A model generated the notes under the pieces. It saw nothing but the letters and a program-made list of their open reading frames with translations, made no database searches and had not been told where the DNA came from. A DNA stretch of 49,585 bases from positions 1-49,585 of the forward strand of contig DOPG01000395.1 of NCBI GenBank assembly GCA_003513555.1, in the 5' to 3' direction. This DNA is from Rhodopirellula sp. (GTDB lineage Bacteria > Planctomycetota > Planctomycetia > Pirellulales > Pirellulaceae). The position numbers and the translations under genes were made by a program. Shown piece after piece: positions 24,698-33,013 of the stretch; positions within the stretch are counted from its first letter, which is position 1; the number at the start of each line of letters is the position of its first letter.

Positions 24698-26158
24698 ATG
24701 AGTCTTCCCGACATAATTCTCGCAAGCGTGCTGTTCCTATTACTGGTCGGCTTTGCTGTCGTCGTATGGAAAGCCGCCTCTAACTGGCGTTGGTTCAATA
24801 TCGTGGCCGTCGTGCTGACGATGTTGCTCGCACTCGTCTTTCTGTTTCCAACCGCTGGTGTGTTGCGAAGTCGATCTGCTTGGCATGAGGTTCTGGAATC
24901 ACTCGAACTACGTCTGGCTGAGGTCAAAGCCGAGACGGTTGACATTACGCTCGGTGAAGCAGTCGGTGCAGAGGCATCCCGCAGCGGAGGTTTGATCGAT
25001 CTGCAAAGTGATCTTTCGTCTCTCGCAATTGAAGCGGGGCGTCGTTGGCGGAACTTACAGTTGAAAGGTGCCAACCTCCAAGGTAATGTGTCGATTTCAC
25101 TTGGGCCGCCTCCTGCGAATAACCTTGCTGGTGAACCAGCGGCCCCTGCAGCGAATGCACAACCATTGGTCCCGGCTGAAACGCTGGTTTACGGTTTTTC
25201 CGAGAAAGCCGACGACGACAATCAGATGATGGTGCCGGATTACTACCTTGGCGAGTTCATTGTTCAGGCCAGCGATCCAAATCAAGTAACTCTCGTACCC
25301 ACTGGGACGCTTGAGCAGTACCAGTTGGACTGGATCAACGATGGCAGGGCAAATAGTTGGTTGTTGTGTGAGCTTTTGCCTCCTGACGGTCATGTTCCCT
25401 TTATCAAGCCATTCAGTCAGGCAGATGATAAAAATTGTCTGGGCGCAGTCGATGAGGAACTCGTAAGAGAATTGCTTGTAGATGCATCGGATGCGACAAG
25501 GTTGGCGTATCTAGAAGACGGACGAGCAGCAAAGCCCGACGATCCTCCGGCGACTAAGTGGGTGGAATTGCAATTTACGCAAAACCACCGCATCGAGGTG
25601 GATAGTCCAGATGAGCGAACTTTGGAAGACGGTGGTTTCTTTGATGGAAATGGTCGGGCACTTGATGCTGCGTTGCAGCACGGCGTTGACAATGGTTTTA
25701 TTAGCCTCAAAAAGGGTGAAAAATTGTTGCTCAAGAGTGAGGGTGCCGAGAAGCTGATTGACCAGGGTGTTGCGGAAGAGTTGGGTAGTTTTTTCCTGCG
25801 GCCACTGAATGATTATGGTTTTGTGTTGCGACGCATTCGTCTTAACCTGATGTCACTCGCAGACAAGAAGGCAGAACTTACTGCCGAGGAGTTGCTTTTG
25901 AAGGAAGCAATCAGCAAGACCGACCAACTGTTGGTTGCTAATCAAGAGGTCAAACTAAAGCTGGAGCAGGACCTCACGCAGTTTCGGGTCGAGAAGCAGT
26001 CGATCAACGAATACAAAGGCAAAATCACGGAGGAAGCACAGGCAATGGTTGCTGAACTGAACCGCCTGGAGCAGGAGAATGCCGAGCTTGAGCAGCAGAT
26101 CGAACAGAAGCATATAAAAATCGAACGCCAAATCGATGCTCTTACAAAGACTCCCTAG
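24698..26158 (+). CDS. Two-helix membrane protein with C-terminal coiled coil, unknown function
   Basis: I do not recognise this family. The product has 486 residues. Two membrane helices at the N-terminus (about 5-25, ILASVLFLLLVGFAVVVW, and 31-52, FNIVAVVLTMLLALVFLFP) are followed by a soluble region with VDITLGEAVGAEASRSGG, a Pro/Ala linker (about 135-155) and a compact domain with LVPTGTLEQYQLDWINDGRANSWLLCELLPPDGHVPF-like alternation (residues about 180-350). The last 110 residues are a Glu/Gln/Lys-rich coiled coil (from about 375). The closing part EQQIEQKHIKIERQIDALTKTP is the end of that coil. It is divergent from the large TolC-like gene, which suggests but does not prove a shared envelope role. 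Confidence 0.75.
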   Translation: MSLPDIILASVLFLLLVGFAVVVWKAASNWRWFNIVAVVLTMLLALVFLFPTAGVLRSRSAWHEVLESLELRLAEVKAETVDITLGEAVGAEASRSGGLIDLQSDLSSLAIEAGRRWRNLQLKGANLQGNVSISLGPPPANNLAGEPAAPAANAQPLVPAETLVYGFSEKADDDNQMMVPDYYLGEFIVQASDPNQVTLVPTGTLEQYQLDWINDGRANSWLLCELLPPDGHVPFIKPFSQADDKNCLGAVDEELVRELLVDASDATRLAYLEDGRAAKPDDPPATKWVELQFTQNHRIEVDSPDERTLEDGGFFDGNGRALDAALQHGVDNGFISLKKGEKLLLKSEGAEKLIDQGVAEELGSFFLRPLNDYGFVLRRIRLNLMSLADKKAELTAEELLLKEAISKTDQLLVANQEVKLKLEQDLTQFRVEKQSINEYKGKITEEAQAMVAELNRLEQENAELEQQIEQKHIKIERQIDALTKTP

Positions 26159-26584
26159 TCCTTAATTCAACTCAGCCATTTTCTTGCTGGCTGCAGTTCG
26201 AAAATTTTGGGCTGTGTGTTGCCCGTTCAGCTTGAACAGAGATTGTGACGAAGTTCCTGTAAAGTGCTTGCAGAGCCCACAAGGTTTTGTAGCTGAGTGC
26301 AGGTTAGCCTACGGGATTATGGCGGAAAACCTGTCATATTAGCTTGTTTGCGAGTCTTGGAAACTCGTCTTTAGCCACACTGCATGTGAGTTTTGAAGCT
26401 AAAACATGCTAATCGGGTTCAAGACCCATCCTTTGCAATCGATGTGCCTCTTGGAGATCTCCATCGCGAGGGTCAAGGGTTTGCGGTAGACTGCGAAATA
26501 CCACAACGTTGGACGTGCTTGGTGGTGAGAGCATTCGGCGTTTTGAAAATCAACTCTTCTTCAAATTTTTAGTCGGGGGCGAGA
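26159..26584. other. Gap with several inverted repeats ahead of the 159-residue protein
   Basis: No gene is seen, but the middle is rich in pairing. CGAGT (26351-26355) pairs with ACTCG (26363-26367) around a 7-base loop. TTTAGC (26370-26375) pairs with GCTAAA (26398-26403), enclosing CACA/TGTG (26376-26379 with 26385-26388). GGG and CCC close TTCAAGA at 26415-26427. A perfect 12-base palindrome TGGAGATCTCCA lies at 26452-26463. Together they could be a structured leader, an unannotated small RNA or an operator region. I checked the GGGTTCAAGACCC stretch as a tRNA T arm and it does not fit. Confidence 0.35.
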
Positions 26585-27064
26585 ATGGCCGGTCAATGGG
26601 TTGAGATTGAGTTTGACTGCTTGCCGCTCCGTAGCGTGACTCGGTTAGATGTTCCCGTGGATGCTTCGCCGGTTTATGAGCAGTTTGTTTTGCGTGTGAA
26701 GGAAGCCATGGCACAGCATGGATCACACAACACCTACTACCTGCATCGAGGTCGATGCACCTATCATCTCACCAATGATCCTGGTTGCGGTCGAGTCAGC
26801 TTTGAGTTCGAGGGTACTGTGATGACGGGGGAAAATGATCAACAGACCAAGGCTGTGGATGTCAGCGTTAAGTTGGACGACGAGACCTGCGGATGGTTGA
26901 ACGCCCCTGTTGTTGGATTTCTATCCGAGAGTGTTCAGCACGCCGTCTTGGTAGAGTTTGATCGCTACATTGCTGCTGGGGATTTGGCTCAGACGGAGGC
27001 TCGCATAAAAGCCATTCAGGCGCAGAGTGACTCAGCGGATGGTTTTGTGGGCATGTATCTGTAA
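26585..27064 (+). CDS. Conserved-looking soluble protein of unknown function
   Basis: The 159-residue product starts at an ATG behind a good ribosome-binding site (GGGGGCGAG) and has no signal or membrane helix. Its first part, GQWVEIEFDCLPLRSVTRLDVPVDASP, and alternating hydrophobic stretches (RVSFEFEGTVMT, VDVSVKLDDETCGW) suggest a beta-rich fold; the end (VLVEFDRYIAAGDLAQTEARIKAIQA) is a helix. I cannot name it. It faces the WXG100-like operon, with only 20 bases between its stop and that of the last operon gene. A functional tie to that operon is possible from position alone. Confidence 0.7.
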   Translation: MAGQWVEIEFDCLPLRSVTRLDVPVDASPVYEQFVLRVKEAMAQHGSHNTYYLHRGRCTYHLTNDPGCGRVSFEFEGTVMTGENDQQTKAVDVSVKLDDETCGWLNAPVVGFLSESVQHAVLVEFDRYIAAGDLAQTEARIKAIQAQSDSADGFVGMYL

Positions 27065-27084
27065 GATTCCTACGGACTTTGCGG

Positions 27085-28281
27085 TCAGCTTGCCCCAGTT
27101 CCAGATGCATGAAGTACAGCGGCATAGCCTAGGACATCGTTATGCTTGCGGCAGTATTCCAAGATGGATTGCCAGCCATCTTGGGAAGTTGATTCAGGGA
27201 CTCGAGAAGCAATTTCAATCAACATTGGAACAATTCTTTGCGGTGGCACGTCTTTGGGGGCCAGTTCAATGGCGATGTCGATGGCTTCTTGATGGCGTCC
27301 AATCCGATCAAGCAGATCAACATAAGTTTCCACCGCTGCCGTCCCATGCTCCGCTGTATCGACTGAGCGCGCTTTGCGTTCGAATACCTTGAGGCCAGCT
27401 TCAACATTCTCGCCCAGCAGAATCGCGTAGAAGGCAGTGTAAGCGGGGTAAAAATCGACAAACGGCTCATCACCGGGGTACTGGAATTGATGATGCAGAC
27501 GACGACCATATTGCGTCAATTCCCAAGCTTTGCGTAGGCTTTCCTCGTCTTCCAGCACTGTCGCGATCCGAACGGTTGATGAGAGGTGGGTGGTGTCGAG
27601 GTGGTAGCCCCCATCTGAAAGTATCCAACGTCGATTTTCAATCATTTCTGCCAGAGTCTCATCGTCTCCGGCGGGCTTTTCTCGTCTCGCGATATCGCCA
27701 CGTACCAGTTCGCAGAGTTCGCTGTAGAGATGATTCAGCAGGCAGCGCGCTGCTGCTCGTTGATCAGCTTTACTGCGATTGTTTAAGGCCTGCTCGTAGA
27801 GTGTGATGCTGTTGCAGGTGCCCTGCTGATCGAGCACCGCCTGATAGCCGCGTGCGACATCAATCCCCTCATGCAGCAACACTTGGATCATGTCTTCATA
27901 GTTTTGTTCGGTAATTTCGAGTTTAGAAATCAGATCTTTGGCTAACTGTGTGTCACCAGTTGGTCGTAGGTACATCCAGCCTTCGCCGACCCTGCCGTCT
28001 TCGATTAACATCGTGCCTGCTTCACGACAGGCATCCAACAGTCCTATTTCAAGTTGCCGCTCAACATCTTCTGGTCGTGATGGTTCGTTTTCGCTGGATA
28101 CCAACGGTAGGCCTAATTTGTCGCGAATTCGCATTTTCAGCGCTTCGAACAATTCCATGGGACTGCGGGAGTCTCGGAAATGCCCCACCATTTCATCTAG
28201 CATCTCAGTAGGCGATCCGCGGTGCTTGCTAAGTCGATCAAAGATGTTGAGATTTGCAGTGGTCATGAATGAAAGATTCAT
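27085..28281 (-). CDS. Helical repeat protein at the end of the WXG100-like operon
   Basis: This 398-residue cytoplasmic protein has no signal or membrane helix. Its helices repeat in a TPR-like way (for example SKADQRAAARCLLNHLYSEL, EESLRKAWELTQYGRRLHHQF, YPAYTAFYAILLGENVEAGLKVF, YVDLLDRIGRHQEAIDIAIEL), and the last has the classic TPR residue spacing. The N-terminal region LDEMVGHFRDSRSPMELFEALKMRIRDKLGLP does not look like TPR. Starts at 28281 (ATG) or 28266 (ATG, five codons in) are both possible; neither has a strong ribosome-binding site, but two hairpins lie just upstream. It is the last gene of the operon and may be a scaffold or chaperone for the WXG100-like protein, which is inference. 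Confidence 0.75.
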   Translation of the reverse strand: MNLSFMTTANLNIFDRLSKHRGSPTEMLDEMVGHFRDSRSPMELFEALKMRIRDKLGLPLVSSENEPSRPEDVERQLEIGLLDACREAGTMLIEDGRVGEGWMYLRPTGDTQLAKDLISKLEITEQNYEDMIQVLLHEGIDVARGYQAVLDQQGTCNSITLYEQALNNRSKADQRAAARCLLNHLYSELCELVRGDIARREKPAGDDETLAEMIENRRWILSDGGYHLDTTHLSSTVRIATVLEDEESLRKAWELTQYGRRLHHQFQYPGDEPFVDFYPAYTAFYAILLGENVEAGLKVFERKARSVDTAEHGTAAVETYVDLLDRIGRHQEAIDIAIELAPKDVPPQRIVPMLIEIASRVPESTSQDGWQSILEYCRKHNDVLGYAAVLHASGTGAS

Positions 28282-28301
28282 TGTGGGGACGGTATTGAAT
28301 C

Positions 28302-28339
28302 CTCACACGCGTGGTGTGAGTCTCCAGTGGTTGACTGGA
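28302..28339 (-). promoter_or_regulatory. Two back-to-back hairpins in the WXG100-like operon
   Basis: CTCACAC (28302-28308) and GTGTGAG (28314-28320) form a perfect 7-base stem with a 5-base loop. Right beside it TCCAGT (28323-28328) and ACTGGA (28334-28339) form a 6-base stem with another 5-base loop. In the minus-strand transcript they sit 84 bases after the 166-residue gene's stop and 20 bases before the last operon gene. No T run follows. Likely roles are attenuation, mRNA end protection or a protein site. Confidence 0.5.
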
Positions 28340-28423
28340 TGAAATTCCTGAGTGTCTGTCGCGAGGACATGAGTTTGATCCATTTTGCGACCGCTGAAAA
28401 GCGTAGATGAACCCAAATCTCTG

Positions 28424-28924
28424 TCAGGTGGCCCGCTTTCCCTGCTCTGTGTACTTCTCAAGCTCAGTGATCATCTGGCGAAGCTCGTTTGCGGCTGCAG
28501 GTAGCAGCAATTCGCAGTGTTCCGCCACGTCTGCAAGCGGTCCTAGAAGCTGATCGCATTGATGAGAGATTTCAATCGACCACGACTTTGCCCGCTTTTG
28601 CTTCAATTCACAGTATCTCAGCCGCAGCTCCATCCTTTGTACCTTCCTCGATGCTTCGGTAGCAGCTGGGCGGTCACCGGGGCGAGTTGCAGCTCGCTTT
28701 TGAGCTAGATTGTCTTTTGCTTCGTTCAACGCACGTTCGGCAAGTTGTATTTGTTGCTTCCAGTAACGTGGGCGATCTTCGCTAAAGTGTAATGCTGCCC
28801 GTTGGACGAGCATTCGTATCTCTTGGACTGATTTCTCCCAGTCACTCGACAGCTGGGTTAGCCCCGCATGGAAAGCTTCCAAAGACTCGATGCTCCTGAC
28901 GTTGCTGTTTGCCACTGGAATCAA
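28424..28924 (-). CDS. Helical protein coupled to the WXG100-like gene
   Basis: The 166-residue product is almost wholly alpha-helical, with long charged helices (SVQEIRMLVQRAALHF, KQQIQLAERALNEAKDNLAQK, ELRLRYCELKQKRAKSW) and a short break with TRPGDRPAATEA in the middle. There is no signal or membrane helix. The N-terminal pattern, with a Trp in QLSSDWEKSVQEI, is reminiscent of the helical hairpin of LXG/WXG-type secretion proteins, but I cannot assign a family. The start is a TTG overlapping the WXG100-like stop (TTGA), so the two proteins are translated together, as partners of a heterodimer often are. Confidence 0.72.
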   Translation of the reverse strand: MIPVANSNVRSIESLEAFHAGLTQLSSDWEKSVQEIRMLVQRAALHFSEDRPRYWKQQIQLAERALNEAKDNLAQKRAATRPGDRPAATEASRKVQRMELRLRYCELKQKRAKSWSIEISHQCDQLLGPLADVAEHCELLLPAAANELRQMITELEKYTEQGKRAT

Positions 28925-29190
28925 CGCCCCAAATAAGCGTCGATTTGCTCTGCTTTGCGAAGCAGGTAGGGAACGTGTTGCTCGCTGGCCTTGATCAAGC
29001 GTCCCATTTGCTGCATCTGTGAATTGAAGTCATCAGCGAATTTACGTTGCTGCTCATCTCGCCATGTCTGTTCCAGTTGGTTCATGTGTCCAGACAAATT
29101 GTTCGACAGATTCTTGATCTCTTCTGTAAAACGATTCAGGTGTGCAGCAAATTGGCGCAGCTGTTCGGGATCGGCGATGGCTTGGTTCAT
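28921..29190 (-). CDS. WXG100-like small helical protein
   Basis: WXG100 proteins are about 100-residue helical hairpins exported by type VII (ESX-like) systems. This product is 89 residues, all helix except a central turn: a first helix LRQFAAHLNRFTEEIKNLSNNL, the turn region at TWRDEQQRKF with Trp43 and Phe51, then a second helix through MGRLIKASEQHVPYLLRKAEQ. The Trp turn is W-R-D, not W-x-G, a deviation known in distant members. Start: the ATG at 29190 with AGGA nine bases upstream; the longer frame from 29280 would add 30 residues overlapping the TPR gene and is rejected. No FtsK/EccC-type ATPase gene is in the window, so export is inferred from the fold only. Confidence 0.75.
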   Translation of the reverse strand: MNQAIADPEQLRQFAAHLNRFTEEIKNLSNNLSGHMNQLEQTWRDEQQRKFADDFNSQMQQMGRLIKASEQHVPYLLRKAEQIDAYLGR

Positions 29191-29230
29191 AGATCGCTTC
29201 CTGTGCTTGGTGGGTGAAATGATTACCGGG

Positions 29231-30109
29231 TTACTTGCTTGTAGCAATGTCTTGTGCCAGTTCACGTTCTGCTTGCGCAAGATGTTGTTGGTATTTTGCC
29301 AGTGTGAGAGCTACGCCAACTTTTTCGGCAGTTTCGCACAGAAGTTTCAAGGCGATGATTCGAGTATTGAGCGGTGCTACGACCGCTCGTCGCATAGCGA
29401 CTGCTCGCAAAGCAACCATCGCCTGCAGGTGGTTTCCGGATGCGAGTAAACAGCGGCCCTTGATCAAGTATGCTATAGGCGACAACTCGTCTTGATCGAG
29501 AATTTGATCCAGAGTTGTGATGGCATCTTCATGCATCTCTGCATCGTACATGGCTTCAGCCAACGCGATCTTCAAGTGTAGTAAACTCGGATCGCGAGTA
29601 AGTCTCGCCCTGCATACCTCAATGCGTCGCCTTGCCCAGTCGTTCTGGCTACGTTTCAGCTCTCTTTCTGTTTCAAGAGTATCAAGTCTTGCTGCAAGGT
29701 CACTGACTTCACGGTACTGCTGCAACGATCTGGCAAGGACGGCTTCTTCGTATTCCCAGAGCAACTCCTGTTCCTCCGGAAAAATTTGCCTGGCCTTTTC
29801 AAAGATTCGCTTTGCCTCGAGCGGTCGATCATCCGCTCGATAAATGCGGCCCAGTTCCATGAAACCATCAAGATCCGTTGGACTTTCTTTGAGATGGTGT
29901 TCCAGTTGCTGACGCCGTTCGAGGCGTCGTTTTGGATGCGAGCCTTCAGCAGGCTTGGACGTTGTCCTCGGCTCTTCGATACGAGGCACGCCAATAGGCG
30001 TCTTGCTTAGTTCCTCAAAACGTACCTGTTCCCAACGACCACCCTCAACTTGCCCGGCTTGGGATGGAGTGTTGACGGGTGGCGAGGTTCCTTCAGTGGC
30101 GTAAGACAT
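29231..30109 (-). CDS. TPR protein, first gene of the WXG100-like operon
   Basis: The 292-residue cytoplasmic protein starts at ATG 30109, with GAGG 12 bases upstream. The longer frame from 30319 would run into the upstream dehydrogenase gene and is unlikely. An N-terminal disordered part (about 1-75, Ser/Pro/Thr-rich) is followed by TPR units: GFMELGRIYRADDRPLEAKR, LHLKIALAEAMYDAEMHEDA, and SPIAYLIKGRCLLASGNHLQ, each with the W/L-G-Y-A-type spacing, plus a long charged helix between the first and second. The segment TERELKRSQNDWARRRIEVCRA links them. It precedes the WXG100-like gene by 40 bases. A chaperone or docking role in that system is inference. Confidence 0.8.
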   Translation of the reverse strand: MSYATEGTSPPVNTPSQAGQVEGGRWEQVRFEELSKTPIGVPRIEEPRTTSKPAEGSHPKRRLERRQQLEHHLKESPTDLDGFMELGRIYRADDRPLEAKRIFEKARQIFPEEQELLWEYEEAVLARSLQQYREVSDLAARLDTLETERELKRSQNDWARRRIEVCRARLTRDPSLLHLKIALAEAMYDAEMHEDAITTLDQILDQDELSPIAYLIKGRCLLASGNHLQAMVALRAVAMRRAVVAPLNTRIIALKLLCETAEKVGVALTLAKYQQHLAQAERELAQDIATSK

Positions 30110-30246
30110 TACAGAGCAACACCTCGTTCGAGAGGATTGAAAGATGAGTGTGGGACCTCCTGTCATCATCTCTATTGTGGCTGAATTCTGCTCAAACCGC
30201 AAATTTACCCAAACATCCAGTCGGTTCGCATAGAGCCCTCGCGTTC

Positions 30247-31389
30247 TCAGGCTACCGAGTGATAAAGGTTCTTGACGCGTTGCGCATCGAGCGGAATCGG
30301 GTTGAATGTACCTGTCCATTGTTTCAACGCGTCCTCGGTGAATTGCTCAATCCCCTCCTGCGGAATCGATAATTCCTTCAGCGAGGTGGCCAGATTGGCC
30401 TCTTTGAGCCATTGCGTGAGCATTGTCGCGAGTCGTTCTGGGGCGTCTTCTGCACGCACACCGGGCTCGACTTCTCGGACCAGCTCTGCGTACCAAGGAG
30501 CATGTTCGACTCCATTCATTCGGACAACCGCAGGCAACATCAATCCGACTGCCTGCCCGTGAGTAATACCGTGGTGTGCTGTCAGAGGATTGGCCGTCGC
30601 GTGGGCTGCACCCAACATCGATGTTTCGATCGCCATTCCAGCCAAGCAGGCACCTAGCTGCATGCAACTGCGGGCTTCCAAATCATCCGGATGCGTAAGA
30701 ACGCGAGAAAATCCTTGGGCCAACATACCGAACGAGCGTCGGCTATAGGTTGTTGAAATCGCGTTGCGTCGTTTCGTAACATAGGTCTCGACCGCATGAG
30801 AGATCGCATCAATCCCCGTCAGAGCTGATACTGCGGTTGGTTGGGTCAGTGTCAACTCAGGATCCAGAATCGCAACGCGGCAGGCGGCACGAGGATCACC
30901 ACAGGCCATCTTGGTATGAGTTTCAGCATCGCTGATCAAGGCAAACGACTGTGCTTCGCTGCCGGTGCCGGCGGTCGTGGGGATCGCAATCATGGGAAGC
31001 ATATCGCAGGTTGCTTTACCGACTCCGTGATAATCATGAATGCTACCACCACATGAATAGACAAAATTGATGCCTTTGCAACAGTCCATGCTGCTGCCCC
31101 CTCCCAAGCCCACCAGTAAATCAGGCTGCACTTCTTTGGCCCGCTGCACCCCTGCATCGACCATTGCTGAGGTTGGATTTTCTGAGAAGTCGTGAAACGA
31201 TGCTACTTGAAGTCCAGCCTCACGCAGTGAATTCAGAGCGGCAGTGTCATGACCTGCCTCCATGATCCCACGGTCGCTGACAACCAGCACGCAGCGAGGC
31301 TTGTATTCGCAGGCAAGGGCCCCGAGTCTGGAGATCGTACCCTCGCCGAATATAAAACGGGTCCGACTTTGTATGTCAAATGGCAGCAT
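30247..31389 (-). CDS. Iron-containing alcohol dehydrogenase
   Basis: This is a 380-residue group III NAD(P)-dependent alcohol dehydrogenase, cytoplasmic. It shows the nucleotide motif GGGSSMD (residues 96-102), PTTAGTGSEA (138-146), and the metal set Asp194 and His198 in GIDAISHAVE with His263 and His277 in AAHATANPLTAHHGITHGQ. The length and ending LKQWTGTFNPIPL are normal for the family (the latter matches the C-terminal NPRxxx region). Substrate specificity cannot be told; small aldehydes or lactaldehyde are typical. It is upstream of the TPR/WXG100-like operon on the same strand, separated by 137 bases with no link in function evident, and about 140 bases downstream of a sulfatase gene. 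Confidence 0.93.
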   Translation of the reverse strand: MLPFDIQSRTRFIFGEGTISRLGALACEYKPRCVLVVSDRGIMEAGHDTAALNSLREAGLQVASFHDFSENPTSAMVDAGVQRAKEVQPDLLVGLGGGSSMDCCKGINFVYSCGGSIHDYHGVGKATCDMLPMIAIPTTAGTGSEAQSFALISDAETHTKMACGDPRAACRVAILDPELTLTQPTAVSALTGIDAISHAVETYVTKRRNAISTTYSRRSFGMLAQGFSRVLTHPDDLEARSCMQLGACLAGMAIETSMLGAAHATANPLTAHHGITHGQAVGLMLPAVVRMNGVEHAPWYAELVREVEPGVRAEDAPERLATMLTQWLKEANLATSLKELSIPQEGIEQFTEDALKQWTGTFNPIPLDAQRVKNLYHSVA

Positions 31390-31533
31390 GGAGAGTCATC
31401 AATGGGGGGAGATCTGATTCAGCTGTAGATGTTGGATTTCTGACACAGGCAGGCTGTATTCATCGTACTTTAAGGATCTGGCCAGTCGAGACCAATAGGA
31501 AGTATTGCTCCCGCCATATGAAGCGTTTGAAAT

Positions 31534-32958
31534 TCACTGCGGCGCAAGATCACTGAGGTCGAGATCGTCGTTCATTTTCCCCTGTAAGGCAATCAGGCGG
31601 CTGAACATGTCGGCAACGACAGGTTTCATTCTTGCCTGCTGAGCGAGGTCGCGCTTTTCGGTTGGGTCCTGCTGGAGATCATACAAACGGAGTACCTTCG
31701 CATCAGGGTATGCCATCAATTTATACCGATCTGTTCGGATGCTTCGTTGTTTCGAAAGATAGCAGCCGTAAATGCTGTCGTAGGGACTGGAGCCACCATT
31801 CAGCAGAGGCAGGAGGCTATTGAACTCGACATGTTTTGGCTGCTTGATACCGGCAAGTTCCAAGGTGGTTGGCATGACATCTTGGAGATAGATTGGCTCA
31901 GTGATTTTCTTAGCCGAAGCAACTCCGGGGCCAGCAACAATGAAAGGGACGCGCACACTGTGGTCATACATGTTCTGTTTTCCGAGCAGACCGTGCTGAC
32001 CTACCGCTAAACCATGATCTGCCGTGAAGAAAATCCATGTGTTTTCAGCCTTGCCTGATGCCTGCAGAGCCTTGAGGATACGGCCAATCATTTCATCCAT
32101 GTGTGTGATGATCGCATAGTATTCCTGTCGATGGACTTGAATTGCTTTTGGTGTGCGAGGAAAGGCCGCGATACGCTCATCTCGCAATTTGGTTCCGCAC
32201 CCAATCTCGCTAGCGTAGGGATAGAGTGGCTGAAAGTTGTCTGGAATCAAAATGGAATCCGAAGGATATCGGGCCACATATTCTGCAGGTGATTGGCGAG
32301 GGTCATGTGGGGCGTTGAATGCCAAATACATGAAGAAAGGAGATTCGTTCGCAGCGGCGTCTTGAATGAAGTCCTGAGCGTGGTTCGCTACCACTTCGCT
32401 CCAATGGGTGCCGCCTTCCCAGAAACCACCAAATTTTGGATCTGAGGGAGACCATGGGTCTGTGCCATCAGCAGCAGGCCGGTTGTAGCCTGCTGCAGCT
32501 GCCTTGGGCATACCAGGACGGATATCTCGGGCTACATCAAAAGCTTTTTCTGCACTTGCTTTGCAGTGCCACTTGCCGGTCATGTAAGTTCGGTAGCCAG
32601 CCCGTTTCATGTACTCACTCCACCAACGCCCTTCTTGTCGCTCTTGTTCCGATTTTGAGTGAACGGCGTTGGCATTCCATACAAAACGTCCGGTATTCAG
32701 CATCGTACGACTGGCAACACAGACGGCTCCACTCCACGAACCCATATTGAAGGCATGTGAGAAAGTGGTTCCCCGTCTTGCGAGTGCATCGAGGTGCGGC
32801 GTTTGTATCTCGCTATTGCCTAACTGATGGATCGTCTCGAAGCATTGGTCATCAGCAAAAATGAAAACGATGTTTGGTCGATCGTCATTCCCGAAAGCAA
32901 GGGGAATGCCAAGGCAGAAAAAAACTGCGACAGTTAGCAGAGCGTAAAAACGGATCAT
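31534..32958 (-). CDS. Secreted sulfatase, formylglycine type
   Basis: This 474-residue hydrolase cleaves sulfate esters, in planctomycetes mostly on algal or mucin-like glycans. A signal peptide (FYALLTVAVFFCLGIPLAFG, about 4-23) sends it out of the cytoplasm. The active-site motif is C80-V-A-S-R84 in GAVCVASRTMLNTGR, the Cys-type site converted to formylglycine. Metal ligands are in IFADDQ (Asp36, Asp37) and FTADHGLAVGQHG; TGKWHCK and the Lys in LLGKQNMYDHSVRVPF are the other expected active-site elements. The maturation enzyme is not in the window. It starts 42 bases upstream of, and on the same strand as, no other obvious partner. Fold S1 subfamily cannot be assigned by eye. Confidence 0.94.
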   Translation of the reverse strand: MIRFYALLTVAVFFCLGIPLAFGNDDRPNIVFIFADDQCFETIHQLGNSEIQTPHLDALARRGTTFSHAFNMGSWSGAVCVASRTMLNTGRFVWNANAVHSKSEQERQEGRWWSEYMKRAGYRTYMTGKWHCKASAEKAFDVARDIRPGMPKAAAAGYNRPAADGTDPWSPSDPKFGGFWEGGTHWSEVVANHAQDFIQDAAANESPFFMYLAFNAPHDPRQSPAEYVARYPSDSILIPDNFQPLYPYASEIGCGTKLRDERIAAFPRTPKAIQVHRQEYYAIITHMDEMIGRILKALQASGKAENTWIFFTADHGLAVGQHGLLGKQNMYDHSVRVPFIVAGPGVASAKKITEPIYLQDVMPTTLELAGIKQPKHVEFNSLLPLLNGGSSPYDSIYGCYLSKQRSIRTDRYKLMAYPDAKVLRLYDLQQDPTEKRDLAQQARMKPVVADMFSRLIALQGKMNDDLDLSDLAPQ

Positions 32959-33013
32959 CGTTTCCTCGAACCAGAAAGCTATTGTTGAATAGCTCTAAGT
33001 TTAGCAGTCGAGG

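Noticed and set aside
26411..26430. tRNA T-arm-like stretch GGGTTCAAGACCC
   Set aside because: Only three pairs close the loop and no acceptor, D or anticodon arm can be fitted around it.
29191..29280. Longer start for the WXG100-like protein
   Set aside because: It overlaps the TPR gene end and lacks a ribosome-binding site, whereas ATG 29190 has AGGA at good distance and gives the family length.
30110..30319. Longer start for the TPR protein
   Set aside because: It would overlap the iron alcohol dehydrogenase gene; the residues look non-coding and ATG 30109 has GAGG upstream.
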